Program-made: the position numbers and the translations under genes
Part shown: positions 53,257 to 61,806 of the stretch, piece by piece
How the letters are laid out: every line of letters starts with the position of its first letter
Numbering within the stretch: the first letter of the stretch is position 1
The notes under the pieces: generated by a model
Databases searched by the model: none
Told to the model about the DNA's origin: nothing
What the model saw: only the letters and a program-made list of their open reading frames with translations
Assembly (NCBI RefSeq): GCF_022747945.1
Contig: NZ_JALDST010000001.1
Location: 806,001 to 870,000 of the forward strand
DNA from: Micromonospora sp. R77
Lineage (GTDB): Bacteria; Actinomycetota; Actinomycetes; Mycobacteriales; Micromonosporaceae
Direction: 5' to 3'
Length of the DNA: 64,000 nucleotides

Positions 53257-54027
53257 TCACTCGAAGAGGTGCCGATGGCTGCTGCTCCAACGGATCCGTG
53301 CAGCTACCTCGTCAAGGACGCCGGAATCCTGCCATGCCGCCTGCGGTTGCCGCCCTTCGGCCGCCAATCGCCCGGCCCGCTGCCACACGGCCCGCTGCTG
53401 GGCGATGACCTCGTCGACGAGACCGGTGGTCGTCGCGAGCCCGTACGCCTCGGCGAATCGCTCGATCCGCTGCCGCCGGTTCGGCGGGGTGGAATACCGC
53501 AACGACTGGAGGCAGGCGCTGTCGTCCCGGAACGGTGCCACGTACTCCAAGGCGTAGGCGACATCGTGAATGGGCGGGGCCGGCCAGGCGTAGTCCCAAT
53601 CCAGGATGCCCACGGGCTGGGTGCCCCGCCACACCAGGTTCCACGGCCCGAAGTCACCGTGACACACCAACTCGCCCGCACCCATGGTGCCGGCGCAGGC
53701 AGCCCACCCGGCCTCCGCAGTGGGACGGAAGCCCCGCACCGCCTCGTGGTAGTCCCGCAGGAGACGTGCCATCGCCACCAGGCCAGCGTCCTCGACGACC
53801 TTCGCCCACGCGGCACCACCGGACTCACCCTCGATGTAGGTGAGCACCTCGCGACCCTCGGCATCGATGCCGAGCAGCCGGGGAGCGTACGGGAAACCCA
53901 CGCTCTCCAGATGCCGCAGCAGCTCATGGATGGTCGGCGACCAGGGGTGCAGAGGACGGCGCACGGTGTCACCCACGCGTACGACCCGGCGATGCGGATC
54001 GTCCTGAAGGACCTCATGATCCGTCAT
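53257..54027 (-). CDS. Aminoglycoside-phosphotransferase-family kinase-like protein
   Basis: A 256-residue protein kinase-like fold member. The catalytic loop is ELVCHGDFGPWNLVW (Asp acting as base near residue 124) and the metal-binding motif is VGILDWDYAWPAPPIHD. The N-terminal lobe is short (VVRVGDTVRRPLHPWSPTIH). The APH family includes antibiotic kinases, choline kinases and many enzymes of unknown substrate. TATCGT lies seven bases before ATG 54025-54027, suggesting a leaderless message. No resistance role can be claimed. Confidence 0.87.
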   Translation of the reverse strand: MTDHEVLQDDPHRRVVRVGDTVRRPLHPWSPTIHELLRHLESVGFPYAPRLLGIDAEGREVLTYIEGESGGAAWAKVVEDAGLVAMARLLRDYHEAVRGFRPTAEAGWAACAGTMGAGELVCHGDFGPWNLVWRGTQPVGILDWDYAWPAPPIHDVAYALEYVAPFRDDSACLQSLRYSTPPNRRQRIERFAEAYGLATTTGLVDEVIAQQRAVWQRAGRLAAEGRQPQAAWQDSGVLDEVAARIRWSSSHRHLFE

Positions 54028-54166
54028 GTTCGGGACGATACGGGATGGCGGCCGGCCCTTTCCCCGCGGCGACGCATGCCCTCGGGCTCAGCCGGCACAG
54101 GATCGGCCGGACGATCTGCGGGCTCGCAGCGACCTGAAGGAGCCGCCGCTCCGACGAGGGAGCGGG

Positions 54167-54361
54167 TCAGGGGCGCCGGCCGGGCAGCCGGGTGACGAAG
54201 GTCCGCCAGGCGTCGGGGGTGAAGGTCAGGGCCGGGCCGGTCGGGTCCTTGGAGTCGCGGACCCCGACCACCCCGGGCAGGTTGTCGGCGACCTCGACAC
54301 AGTTGCCGCCGTTGCCGCTGCTGCGGCTGCTCTTGCGCCACCGCGCGCCGATCAACTCCAT
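54167..54361 (-). CDS. DUF397 protein, partner of the Scr1-type regulator
   Basis: A 64-residue DUF397 protein: GARWRKSSRSSGNGGNCVEV, ADNLPGVVGVRDSKDP, LTFTPDAWRTFVTRL. It overlaps the 3' end of the XRE/DUF5753 gene by ten bases and is translated from within it. Such pairs are very common in actinomycetes, where the small protein is thought to bind and modulate its regulator. Confidence 0.92.
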   Translation of the reverse strand: MELIGARWRKSSRSSGNGGNCVEVADNLPGVVGVRDSKDPTGPALTFTPDAWRTFVTRLPGRRP

Positions 54362-55119
54362 GTCTGCGCCACTTCCCCGAGAAGGTCGACTGACTGCCGG
54401 TGGGAGAGCGCCTCGCCGCGCACGTTCTCCCACGCCGTCATCATGGCCGCGAGGTCGTCGGGATCGCTAGCCACTTGCCCCTGCAACTGATTGTCCAGAT
54501 AGCCGGCGACCCGGTGGTCCGGCAGGGTCGCGATCACGAACGGCCCGTTCAGTCCGGCGTAGACGCCCACGGTGGACGGCACGACGTGGACCCGGATGTG
54601 CGGCTCGGCGCAGGCGTCCACCAGGGCCTTTACCTGCTCACGCATGGTGTCCCGACCACCCACCGGCCGGCGCAGCACCCCCTCGTCGACGACGGCGGTG
54701 AACTGCGGCGGATCGTCCCGGCGCAACACGCCCTGCCGGGCGAGGCGGGCGGCAAGGTGACGCTCCACATCACCGCGCGGAATCAGGCCACCTCCGTCAA
54801 GCACGGCCCGCGCATACGCCTCGGTCTGAAGCAGGCCCGGCAGTACCAGCGGCTCAAAGGACCGCAGCGACACCGCCTCGCGCTCGATCTCCTGCCAGGG
54901 ACGGAACCAGACCGGCTCACGACGTCTCGAAGTGTCCGGCCAGATGTCCGACACGTCCCGCCGCAGCACCTCGGCCGCCGACACCCGGTGCCGTCCGTGC
55001 GGGATCCGCCCCTCGCTGAGCCACCGCCCCACGGTCTTCGGGTCCACCCCCACCCGCTCCGCGAGGGCCTCTGTGGTGAGCCCGGTCTCGTGCAGCGCCA
55101 CCCGTAACGCGTCGTTCAC
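54352..55119 (-). CDS. XRE/Scr1-type regulator with DUF5753, paired with DUF397
   Basis: A 255-residue regulator. The helix-turn-helix is LHETGLTTEALAERVGVDPK then TVGRWLSEGRIPHGRHRVSA, which is MerR/XRE-like and slightly divergent from the other copy at 4204-5115. The DUF5753 domain shows FEPLVLPGLLQTEAYARAVL, LARQGVLRRDDPPQFTAVVD and IRVHVVPSTVGVYAGLNGPF with FVIATLPDHRVAGYLDN. GTG 55117-55119 lies just behind GGAGGAG. It is divergent from two small uncharacterised genes with which it probably forms one conserved module. Confidence 0.9.
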   Translation of the reverse strand: MNDALRVALHETGLTTEALAERVGVDPKTVGRWLSEGRIPHGRHRVSAAEVLRRDVSDIWPDTSRRREPVWFRPWQEIEREAVSLRSFEPLVLPGLLQTEAYARAVLDGGGLIPRGDVERHLAARLARQGVLRRDDPPQFTAVVDEGVLRRPVGGRDTMREQVKALVDACAEPHIRVHVVPSTVGVYAGLNGPFVIATLPDHRVAGYLDNQLQGQVASDPDDLAAMMTAWENVRGEALSHRQSVDLLGEVAQTWS

Positions 55120-55318
55120 GGCTCCTCCGTGGGATGTCTGAAATATCCGCCGACCATATCGCTACGCGGTGTATCTGACCAGTGACAGGCGGAAATCTTG
55201 CCCACAGAGGACGGCGCGGCCGGTGGAGGCGGAGCCCGGCGGTCGCGTCCTGTCGGGGGCCGCCCCGGACGCTCACCCCGGGCGGCCCCTCCCGACCACT
55301 GACGAACAGGGGGACGCG

Positions 55319-55597
55319 GTGCCCGAGACGACCCGGCGAATCAGGGCCGGTGAGCTGCTGCTGCTGACCCGCGAGGCGTCCCCGCAGTTCACCGTCCCGA
55401 TCCGGGTCCGGGTCGTGCGCGAACTGACCGACCGGCACCCGCCCTACGGCTGGACGTGGATCGAGGTCTACCAGCTCGGCCGGGCGGGTCAGGCGGTCGC
55501 CAAGCGGGAACTGTTCGTCCTCCGTGACGGCCTGCGCCGGCTGCCCGATCCCACCCCGAGCGCGCCGGCCCGCAGGCGGGCGGGAGCCACCCGGTGA
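55319..55597 (+). CDS. Uncharacterised small protein of the XRE module
   Basis: A 92-residue basic protein: RIRAGELLLLTREASPQFTV, PIRVRVVRELTDRHPPYGWT, WIEVYQLGRAGQAVAKRELF. It looks like a small beta-barrel; no known domain is recognised. Proteins of this kind often lie opposite Scr1-type XRE genes in Micromonosporaceae. GTG 55319 has AGGGGG six bases upstream; the next gene overlaps it as GTGA. Confidence 0.65.
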   Translation: MPETTRRIRAGELLLLTREASPQFTVPIRVRVVRELTDRHPPYGWTWIEVYQLGRAGQAVAKRELFVLRDGLRRLPDPTPSAPARRRAGATR

Positions 55598-55848
55598 CGG
55601 CCCTCCCCCAACGCCGCGAGCACACCGCCCTGCCGCCGACCTGGCTGTGCCGCGCCTGCGCACACCCGTGGCCGTGCGGGCCGGCGCGGCTGTCCCTGTT
55701 GCGCGAGTACGGCCACGACCGGGTGGGCCTGCTGGTCCATCTGGCGTCGCTGATGACGGTCGCCCGGGAGCACCTGGCCGACCTCGACCAGGGCACCGCT
55801 CCGCGCCTGAAGGACCGCTTCCTGGGCTGGGTCCGGGCCGCCACATAG
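55594..55848 (+). CDS. Uncharacterised Cys-containing small protein of the XRE module
   Basis: An 84-residue protein: WLCRACAHPWPCGPARLSLL is a compact C-x2-C..C cluster that could bind zinc, followed by a helix LASLMTVAREHLADLDQG and an R/K-rich end. No known family is recognised with certainty; homologues are sometimes mislabelled flavin reductase. It is translationally coupled (GTGA overlap) to the gene before it. A hairpin follows. Confidence 0.68.
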   Translation: MTALPQRREHTALPPTWLCRACAHPWPCGPARLSLLREYGHDRVGLLVHLASLMTVAREHLADLDQGTAPRLKDRFLGWVRAAT

Positions 55849-55882
55849 CCGAATCCGCCGGGCGATCGACTTCCGTTGCGGA

Positions 55883-55929
55883 GATCTTGGAAGGAAACGG
55901 TCCCCTGAGGGCCCGAAGTTTCCAAGATC
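55883..55929. terminator. Bidirectional hairpin between converging genes
   Basis: Arms GATCTTGGAA (55883-55892) and TTCCAAGATC (55920-55929), ten perfect pairs, with a 27-base middle that holds a GGGCCC palindrome. It lies between the small protein ending at 55848 and the membrane protein ending at 55951, which converge. Confidence 0.6.
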
Positions 55930-55950
55930 CAGGAAGAGTGCCCCCCACGG

Positions 55951-56612
55951 TCAGCGGAGGAGGCGGAAAGCCAGAAGGTAGGCGCAGTAGAGGGTCGGGG
56001 AGAGCAGGGCGCAGAGCACGAAGCCGAGCGGGACGTACCGGGGCGTCGGCACGGGACCGTCGATCACCGGGCTGCCCCAGCGGCCGAGGATCAGATAGCC
56101 GGCGAGGAACCCGGCGACCGGCACGCCGGTGCACATCGCGGCGAGCACCAGGCCCAGGCCGAGCGCCTGGGTCGCCGGGGAGACCGCCGCGAAGAGCAGC
56201 AGCACGCCGCCCGCGAGGGCGCAGGCCGCGTACACGGCGACCGCCCGGGCCTGCGGCGACCAGGTGGGCAGCAGCGCGGGCCGGTGCGCGAGCGCCTCGG
56301 CCTGCTGCCCGTGCCGGTCGGCGGAGTCGGCGAGCTGCCCGGCCGCCGCCAGCTCCCCGCCGGGTCGTCCGCCCGGTCATCCGGGGGTACGGCGGGTGCG
56401 GCGGGCCGCTCGGTGGCGTCGACGCCGATGGCCCGGCCGAGCTGGTCGAGGCGCTGGCCCTGGGCGGTGAGCCGCTGACCGAGCTGCTCGACGGCGGTGT
56501 GCAGGGTGCGGCGGCGTTCCGTCTCGGCGGCGACGGCCTGCTCCCCGCCGCGCCGCCGGGTGGAGAGCTCCCGGGCGACGGCCGCGTACTCGTCGAATCC
56601 GGCCACCGTCAC
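55951..56612 (-). pseudogene. Coiled-coil membrane protein, partner of the FtsK-like ATPase, frameshifted
   Basis: About 220 residues if mended. The N-terminal part is soluble and strongly helical (AAVARELSTRRRGGEQAVAA, ETERRRTLHTAVEQLGQRLT, AQGQRLDQL), suggesting a coiled coil. The C-terminal part has four membrane helices (VYAACALAGGVLLLFAAVSP; LGLVLAAMCTGVPVAGFLAG; VPLGFVLCALLSPTLYCAYL). The two frames join near 56354-56357, where a run of four C (plus strand) would need one more base. GTG 56610-56612 overlaps the stop of the FtsK-like gene, so the two are coupled. No known domain is recognised. Confidence 0.6.
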
Positions 56613-59124
56613 TCCTGCTCGTCCGGGTCGTCAACGAAGGGCACGATCAGGCTGGTCCGCTGCTCGTGCCGGTCCACCAGCAGGGCGCGGCCGGCGCGCG
56701 GGGTGTAGCTCAGGTCGTGCACGCCCAGGTGCAGGCCGAGGTCGTTGCCGGGCACGTTCAGCGCGACCAGGCAGGCCACGTCGTCGCGGTGCTGGGTGCC
56801 GCCGAGGTCCTCGCCGAGCCGGCGCAGCCCGCGCCACCAGCCGAGCAGGTGCACCCCGTGCCCGGGGCCCAGCCGCAGCAGGGCCCGCAGGTCGTCGTGC
56901 CCGGAACGGAAGGTGACCGGGTCGGCGGCGGCCAGGGTGGCGGAGGCCGCGTCCACCCCGAAGACCACCAGATAGGTCCGGTCCTCGGCGTCCACGTTCG
57001 GGGTGGCGAGCAGGGGGATGCGGTCGCGCAGGGCGGCGGCGTCGAGGCGTTCGACCCGGTGGCCGGCGGCGGCCAGGGTCATCGCCAGGTCGTCGGCGCG
57101 GCCGACCGTGCCGGGGGCGAGCGGGGCGAGCAGGAACCGGGCGGTGCCCTTGACGTGCTGCCGGGCCAGGGCGAGGGTGGCCGCCCGCAGCACGCCGACG
57201 CCGGAGTCGTCCGTGCCGACCACGGCGAGGTGCCGGCCGGGGTGGCGTCCAGGCGGAACCCGGCGGGGCTGCCGGCCACGTCGACCGTCCGGCCGACCAG
57301 CGCGAGCGGCGGGTCGGTGCCGGGCCGCAGCGCGGTCCAGGTCGGATCGTCGGCCAGCCGGGGCGTCTCGTACCCCCGGAAGACGGTGGGGGGTCGCGCG
57401 CCCGCCGGCCGGGCCGCCCACAGGTCGTGGCGCAGCGTCGCCAGGTCCTTGGCGGCGGCGTGCGCGTCGGGGAAGCGGACCTCGGTGTTCGCGCCGGCCA
57501 CCCCGCCTGCGGTGTTCACGACGGCGGCACCGACCGTGAGGGTCTTCGCGGCGTCGTTGAGCGGGTCCAGCACGCCGCTGCCGCCGGGCAGCGCGATCCG
57601 CAGCGGGAACTGGCCGAAGATCGCCTCGGCCCGGCCGTAGAGGGCCTCGATGCCGGTGGTGCTCTGGCTGGCCAGCACCAGGTGCAGGCCGTACGAGCGG
57701 CCCTTGCGGGCCAACTCCTCCAGCAGGTCGACGGCCTGCCGGGCGAGCGCGTCGTTGCCGGCCAGCAGCACGTGGAACTCGTCGACCACGGTGACGACCC
57801 GGGGCGGCCGGGCGTTCGGGGGCAGGTCGGCGAGCTTGGTGACGCCGTGCCGCTTGAGCAGGCCGGCCCGCCGGGTCAGCTCCTCGCGCAGGTCACGCAG
57901 CACGGCCACGCCGTACTCCCGGTCGGACTCGATGCCGACGGCGCGGGCGTGCGGCAACCAGGACGGGTCACGCTCGGTGGGGACGAACTCGGTGAAGCTC
58001 ACCCCCTCCTTGAAGTCGAGCAGGTGCAGCTGGAGTTCGGTGGGGGCATAGCGGGCGGCGAGGCCGTAGAGCACGTCGAGCAGCAGCACCGTCTTGCCGG
58101 CCCCGGTCCGGCCGCCGACCAGCCAGTGCGGGGTGGCGTCGTCGAAGGCGACGCTGACGGATTGCCGTCCGGACCGGCCGAGGACGGTACGCAGGCCGGT
58201 GGCCGACGACTCGGTCCAGTGCCGCTCGGGCAGCAGGTCGGCGAAGCGCACCGCCTCGGCCCGTCGGGTGGCGGCGGCGAGGCGGGCACCGAGGGCGGCG
58301 ACCGTGCCGGCGGGCGGGTCGACGGCGAGCACGACGGCGGCGGCCAGCCCGCTGCCGTCGACGCTGAACGGCTGCCCGGGCGGGTCGCCGACCAGCGCGT
58401 ACTGCTCGTTGAGGCGCAGCTGGGTGGTGGCGCCCAGCGGCGGCGCGCCCGCCGGACCGGCCGGCGGGTGACCGGCGAGCAGGACGCAGACCGCCGCGGC
58501 CGGGCCGGCGTGGGTGAGCGCGGCCAGCCGGGCCAGCTCCTGGGCGGCGGGGCCGACGCGGCCACGATCAGCAGCAGCTCCTGACCGGCCGCACCGGCGT
58601 GCTGGGCGGTACGGGCGTGCCGTTCCGCCTCGTCCAGCAGCGCCGCACCTCGGCGGCGGTGGTGGCCGCCGGGGCGAGCACGCCGGCGTCCAGCAGTGGG
58701 CGCAACGGCAGGAAGGCGGCCCCGAAGGCAGCCGGGTCGATCCCGGCGACCCGGACCGTGCCGGCCGGCGCGGCGGCGAGCAGCGCGACGACCAGCGCGC
58801 GCAGCAGCTCACCGACCCGGGGGTCGCGGGCGTCGACGTCCACCGCGAGGTGGGTGCCACCGGCCAGCGGCACCAGCACCGGGAACCCGCCGTCCAGGGT
58901 GGTCGCCTCGCCGATCCGCACCGGCACCGGAGCGGCGGTCAGGTCGGCGGTGCCGGCGCTGCCGGCCAGCTCGGTGCCGAGCCGGGCCAGCCGGGCCACC
59001 AGCTCGGGACTGCCCGGGGCGGTCGGACCGGCGGCGGCGAGCGCCTGCCGGGCCCGCTGCCAGCGCCGCAGCGCCCGCGGTGCGCGGCGACCGCCTGCCC
59101 GTACGCCGTCGCGAGCCTGCCCAC
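56609..59124 (-). pseudogene. FtsK/SpoIIIE-type ATPase, frameshifted four times
   Basis: About 840 residues if mended. From GTG 59122-59124 it has a helical N-terminus (RLATAYGQAVAAHR), a domain with VRIGEATTLDGGFPVLVPLA and LAVDVDARDPRVGELLRALV, and then the FtsK/SpoIIIE core: Walker A WLVGGRTGAGKTVLLLDVLY, LHLLDFKEGVSFTEFVPTER, Walker B RVVTVVDEFHVLLAGNDALA, and LARKGRSYGLHLVLASQSTT. A second, degenerate ATPase-like module follows (HLAVVGTDDSGVGVLRAATL..). It resembles EccC-like DNA/protein translocases but without flanking ESX genes. Frames change near 59077, 58640, 58548 and 57245, each consistent with one missing base; the uniform sign suggests sequence error. Confidence 0.68.
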
Positions 59125-59348
59125 CCTCTGCCCCTCCGACGCCCCGGACCGATCGGAGGAACCCTAACGGACGCGTACCGGATGGGCACAGCGCGCGAGC
59201 CCACGCACCCGGACCGGCACCGCGCGGGCGGCTGCACGGAGCGTTGGTCCACTGTTCACCTCGGCGCCGTCGACCGCGTGGTCCGCCGTTCCCCCGGGAC
59301 GGCTTGCCTGCAGGTGGAACGACCCGAGTGAAACAGGAAGGCGACGAC
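59125..59348. other. Divergent promoter region between ftsK-like and PhoX-like genes
   Basis: About 220 bases without a gene; it must hold both promoters. I did not recognise a clear operator. A PHO box for the phosphatase was looked for (GTTCACCTC at 59253-59261 is a half-match) but not convincing. Confidence 0.3.
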
Positions 59349-60764
59349 GTGACCTCCTCCCCCTTCTCCCGCCGCTCCCTGCTGCGCGGCGGCGCGGCCG
59401 GTGGCCTCGGCATCGTGGTGGCCGGCAACCTGGAGGCCATCGCCGGACCGGCAGCGGCCCGGGCCGCGACCCGGCCGGCGGTCGGCTACGGCGAGCTCGT
59501 CCCGGACCCGGCCGGCCTGCTGGCCCTGCCGCCGGGCTTCTCGTACACGATCGTGGCGCAGGCCGGCGCGACGCTGCTGGAGTCCGGGCAGCCGACGCCG
59601 AGCGACGCCGACGGCACCGGCTGCTTCCGCAGCCCGCACGGCTCGGTGCTGGTCAACAACCACGAGATCGGCGGCAGCGAGCCGTACGGCGTGCCGGCGC
59701 TGGCCGGGCTGACCTACGACCCGGGTGCCCGGGGCGGCACCACCACCATCGAGGTGGACCAGCACGGCCGGCGGCTGCGCGAGTACGTCAGCGTGGCCGG
59801 CACGCACAACAACTGCGCCGGCGGCATCACCCCGTGGGGCACCTGGCTGACCTGCGAGGAGACCGAGCAGAAGGCCGGCGGGAAATACCTCAAGGACCAC
59901 GGGTACGTCTTCGAGGTCGACCCGCACGACCGGGCCGCCAACCAGAACCCGGTGCCGCTGAAGTTCCTCGGCCGCTACTCCCACGAGGCGGTGGCGGTCG
60001 ACCCGTACACCCACTCGATCTTCCTCACCGAGGACGCCAGCGGGCCGCACGGCCTGTACTTCCGGTGGACGCCGCCGGCCGGTTTCCGGGCCGGCAAGGG
60101 CGCGCTGCGCGCCCTGGCGGAGCGCCCCGACGGCGACACCGTGGGCAGCCTCCAGGCGATGAGCTGCTACCTCGGCGGCCGGCACGTCGCCGACCTCTCC
60201 GAGGCCACCACGCCGGGCACCCGCTACCGGGTGCAGTGGGTGGACGTGCCGGACCGGGACGCGAAGACCGTCTCGGTGCGCAAGCAGTTCACCGACGAGC
60301 AGGTGACCCGCAGCCGCAAGCTGGAGGGCGCCTGGTGGGCCGACGGCGGCGCCTACTTCGTGGCCAGCTTCGCCCGCACCGACGACGGCAGCGTCAACGA
60401 GCACGACGGTCAGGTCTGGTTCTACGACCCGCGCACCGAGACGATCACCCTGAAGACCATCTTCGGGGTGAACGCCGACCCGGACGCCGACGCCGGCAAC
60501 TTCGACGGGCCGGACAACATCACCGTCTCCCCGTACGGCGGGGTGATCCTGGCCGAGGACGGCGAGGGGGTGTCGCACCTGGTCGGGGTGACCGCGCAGG
60601 GCAAGGCGTACCCGCTGGCCCGGAACGAGATCAACGAAAGCGAGTTCACCGGCCCGACGTTCAGCGCGGACGGGACGATCCTCTTCGCCAACATCCAGGA
60701 CCCGGGGTACGTCTTCGCCATCACCGGCCCGTGGGGGCGGCCGAGCAACGCCCACGTGTCCTGA
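59349..60764 (+). CDS. Tat-exported PhoX-like (DUF839) phosphatase
   Basis: A 471-residue exported protein. The signal sequence has the Tat motif FSRRSLLRGGAAGGLGIVVA. The mature region fits the PhoX/DUF839 beta-propeller: GSVLVNNHEIGGSEPYGVPA, WGTWLTCEETEQKAGG, YVFEVDPHDR, RYSHEAVAVDPYTHSIFLTE, LEGAWWADGGAYFVASFA, and FDGPDNITVSPYGGVILAED. These acidic residues carry the Ca/Fe centre in PhoX-type alkaline phosphatases. GTG 59349 is chosen because GGAAGG lies seven bases upstream; GTG 59328 is an alternative. A terminator follows. Confidence 0.88.
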   Translation: MTSSPFSRRSLLRGGAAGGLGIVVAGNLEAIAGPAAARAATRPAVGYGELVPDPAGLLALPPGFSYTIVAQAGATLLESGQPTPSDADGTGCFRSPHGSVLVNNHEIGGSEPYGVPALAGLTYDPGARGGTTTIEVDQHGRRLREYVSVAGTHNNCAGGITPWGTWLTCEETEQKAGGKYLKDHGYVFEVDPHDRAANQNPVPLKFLGRYSHEAVAVDPYTHSIFLTEDASGPHGLYFRWTPPAGFRAGKGALRALAERPDGDTVGSLQAMSCYLGGRHVADLSEATTPGTRYRVQWVDVPDRDAKTVSVRKQFTDEQVTRSRKLEGAWWADGGAYFVASFARTDDGSVNEHDGQVWFYDPRTETITLKTIFGVNADPDADAGNFDGPDNITVSPYGGVILAEDGEGVSHLVGVTAQGKAYPLARNEINESEFTGPTFSADGTILFANIQDPGYVFAITGPWGRPSNAHVS

Positions 60765-60775
60765 CCCGACGCGCG

Positions 60776-60813
60776 CGACGGCCGGCACCCCGGGTGGGGG
60801 GTGCCGGCCGTCG
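60776..60813. terminator. Bidirectional terminator between PhoX-like and SGNH genes
   Basis: A 16-bp perfect stem CGACGGCCGGCACCCC/GGGGTGCCGGCCGTCG around a six-base loop, between two converging genes. Confidence 0.78.
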
Positions 60814-60820
60814 GCGTACG

Positions 60821-61606
60821 TCAGCCGATCGCGTCGGTCAGCGCCTTGAGGTAGCCGTACCGGTAGCCGTCGGCGTCCGGGTGGTACGCCTCGACGACCC
60901 CGCTGACGTCGTGGATCCACGGGTCGGCGGCGCAGACCCCGTGCCCGGCGAAGGCGGAGCGGGTGTCCACGAAGGTCGCGCCGGCCGCGCCGGCCCGGGT
61001 GGCGGTGACCGAGGCGAGCAGGTCGGCGGCTTCGTTGAGGATGGTCCGCTTGTAGGTGCTCATGGCCAGCAGGCCGCACCAGTTCGTCTCGAACAGCCGG
61101 GGGTAGCCGAGCACCACCAGCCGGGCGTTCGGGGCCCGGTTCCGGATCGCGGCGTAGGTGGCGCCGAGCCGGCCGGGCAGCGTGCCGGTGGCGAAGCTCT
61201 TCGCGTTGTTCACCGCGGTGGTGCAGGTCGACGTGCTGCCGAAGCGGCAGCTGCTGATCACGTCGGCGAAGCCGGCGTCGTTGCCGCCGATGGTGATGGT
61301 GACCAGGGTGGTGGTGCTGCTGAGCGAGTTGACCTGGCTGTTGATGACATCGGCGGTGACCGCGCCGCCGCAGGCCGGGAAGCGGAAGCTGGTGACCGCG
61401 TGGGCGGCGGCCCACAGCGGCGCGTACGACTTCTGGCTGCGCAGGCAGGTGGAGAGGTCGTACGGGCCGGCGCCGACGCCGGAGGAGTAGGAGTCGCCGA
61501 GCGCGACGTAGTTGACGGTGGCCGCCTGGGCGACGCCGGGGATTCCGACGGCGCCGAGGGCGGCGGCGAGGACGGCGACCAGCGCGGTGCGGGCGCGACG
61601 GAACAT
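60821..61606 (-). CDS. Secreted SGNH/GDSL-type esterase/lipase
   Basis: A 261-residue exported hydrolase. The signal peptide is RRARTALVAVLAAALGAVGI with AQA cleavage near residue 27. Block I is YVALGDSYSSGVGAG with catalytic Ser, block III ITIGGNDAGFADV with Asn of the oxyanion hole, and block V WIHDVSGVVEAYHPDADGY with Asp and His. Six or more Cys residues suggest disulfides. It is close to the Streptomyces secreted lipase group (SCO7513/rimosus lipase type). GGAGG precedes ATG 61604-61606. Confidence 0.93.
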   Translation of the reverse strand: MFRRARTALVAVLAAALGAVGIPGVAQAATVNYVALGDSYSSGVGAGPYDLSTCLRSQKSYAPLWAAAHAVTSFRFPACGGAVTADVINSQVNSLSSTTTLVTITIGGNDAGFADVISSCRFGSTSTCTTAVNNAKSFATGTLPGRLGATYAAIRNRAPNARLVVLGYPRLFETNWCGLLAMSTYKRTILNEAADLLASVTATRAGAAGATFVDTRSAFAGHGVCAADPWIHDVSGVVEAYHPDADGYRYGYLKALTDAIG

Positions 61607-61806
61607 GACGGGACCTCCACGGAACAGGGGTGGTGGAGCCCTTCGACCGCGCGCGTGGCCTGGGGTGGGGTGGCGTTACTGGCCGGTAATGCTATCGAAA
61701 CATCGACACAAAATGAATAGTGCGATCGCCGCGCACGGACAGACATGTTCACATCTGTCGATTAGGTTGGCCGGTGCCCCACACCACGATGGAGGGAGTC
61801 CACCTC

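Noticed and set aside
53257..54027. Antibiotic resistance kinase
   Set aside because: Only the general APH fold is seen; nothing points to an aminoglycoside substrate.
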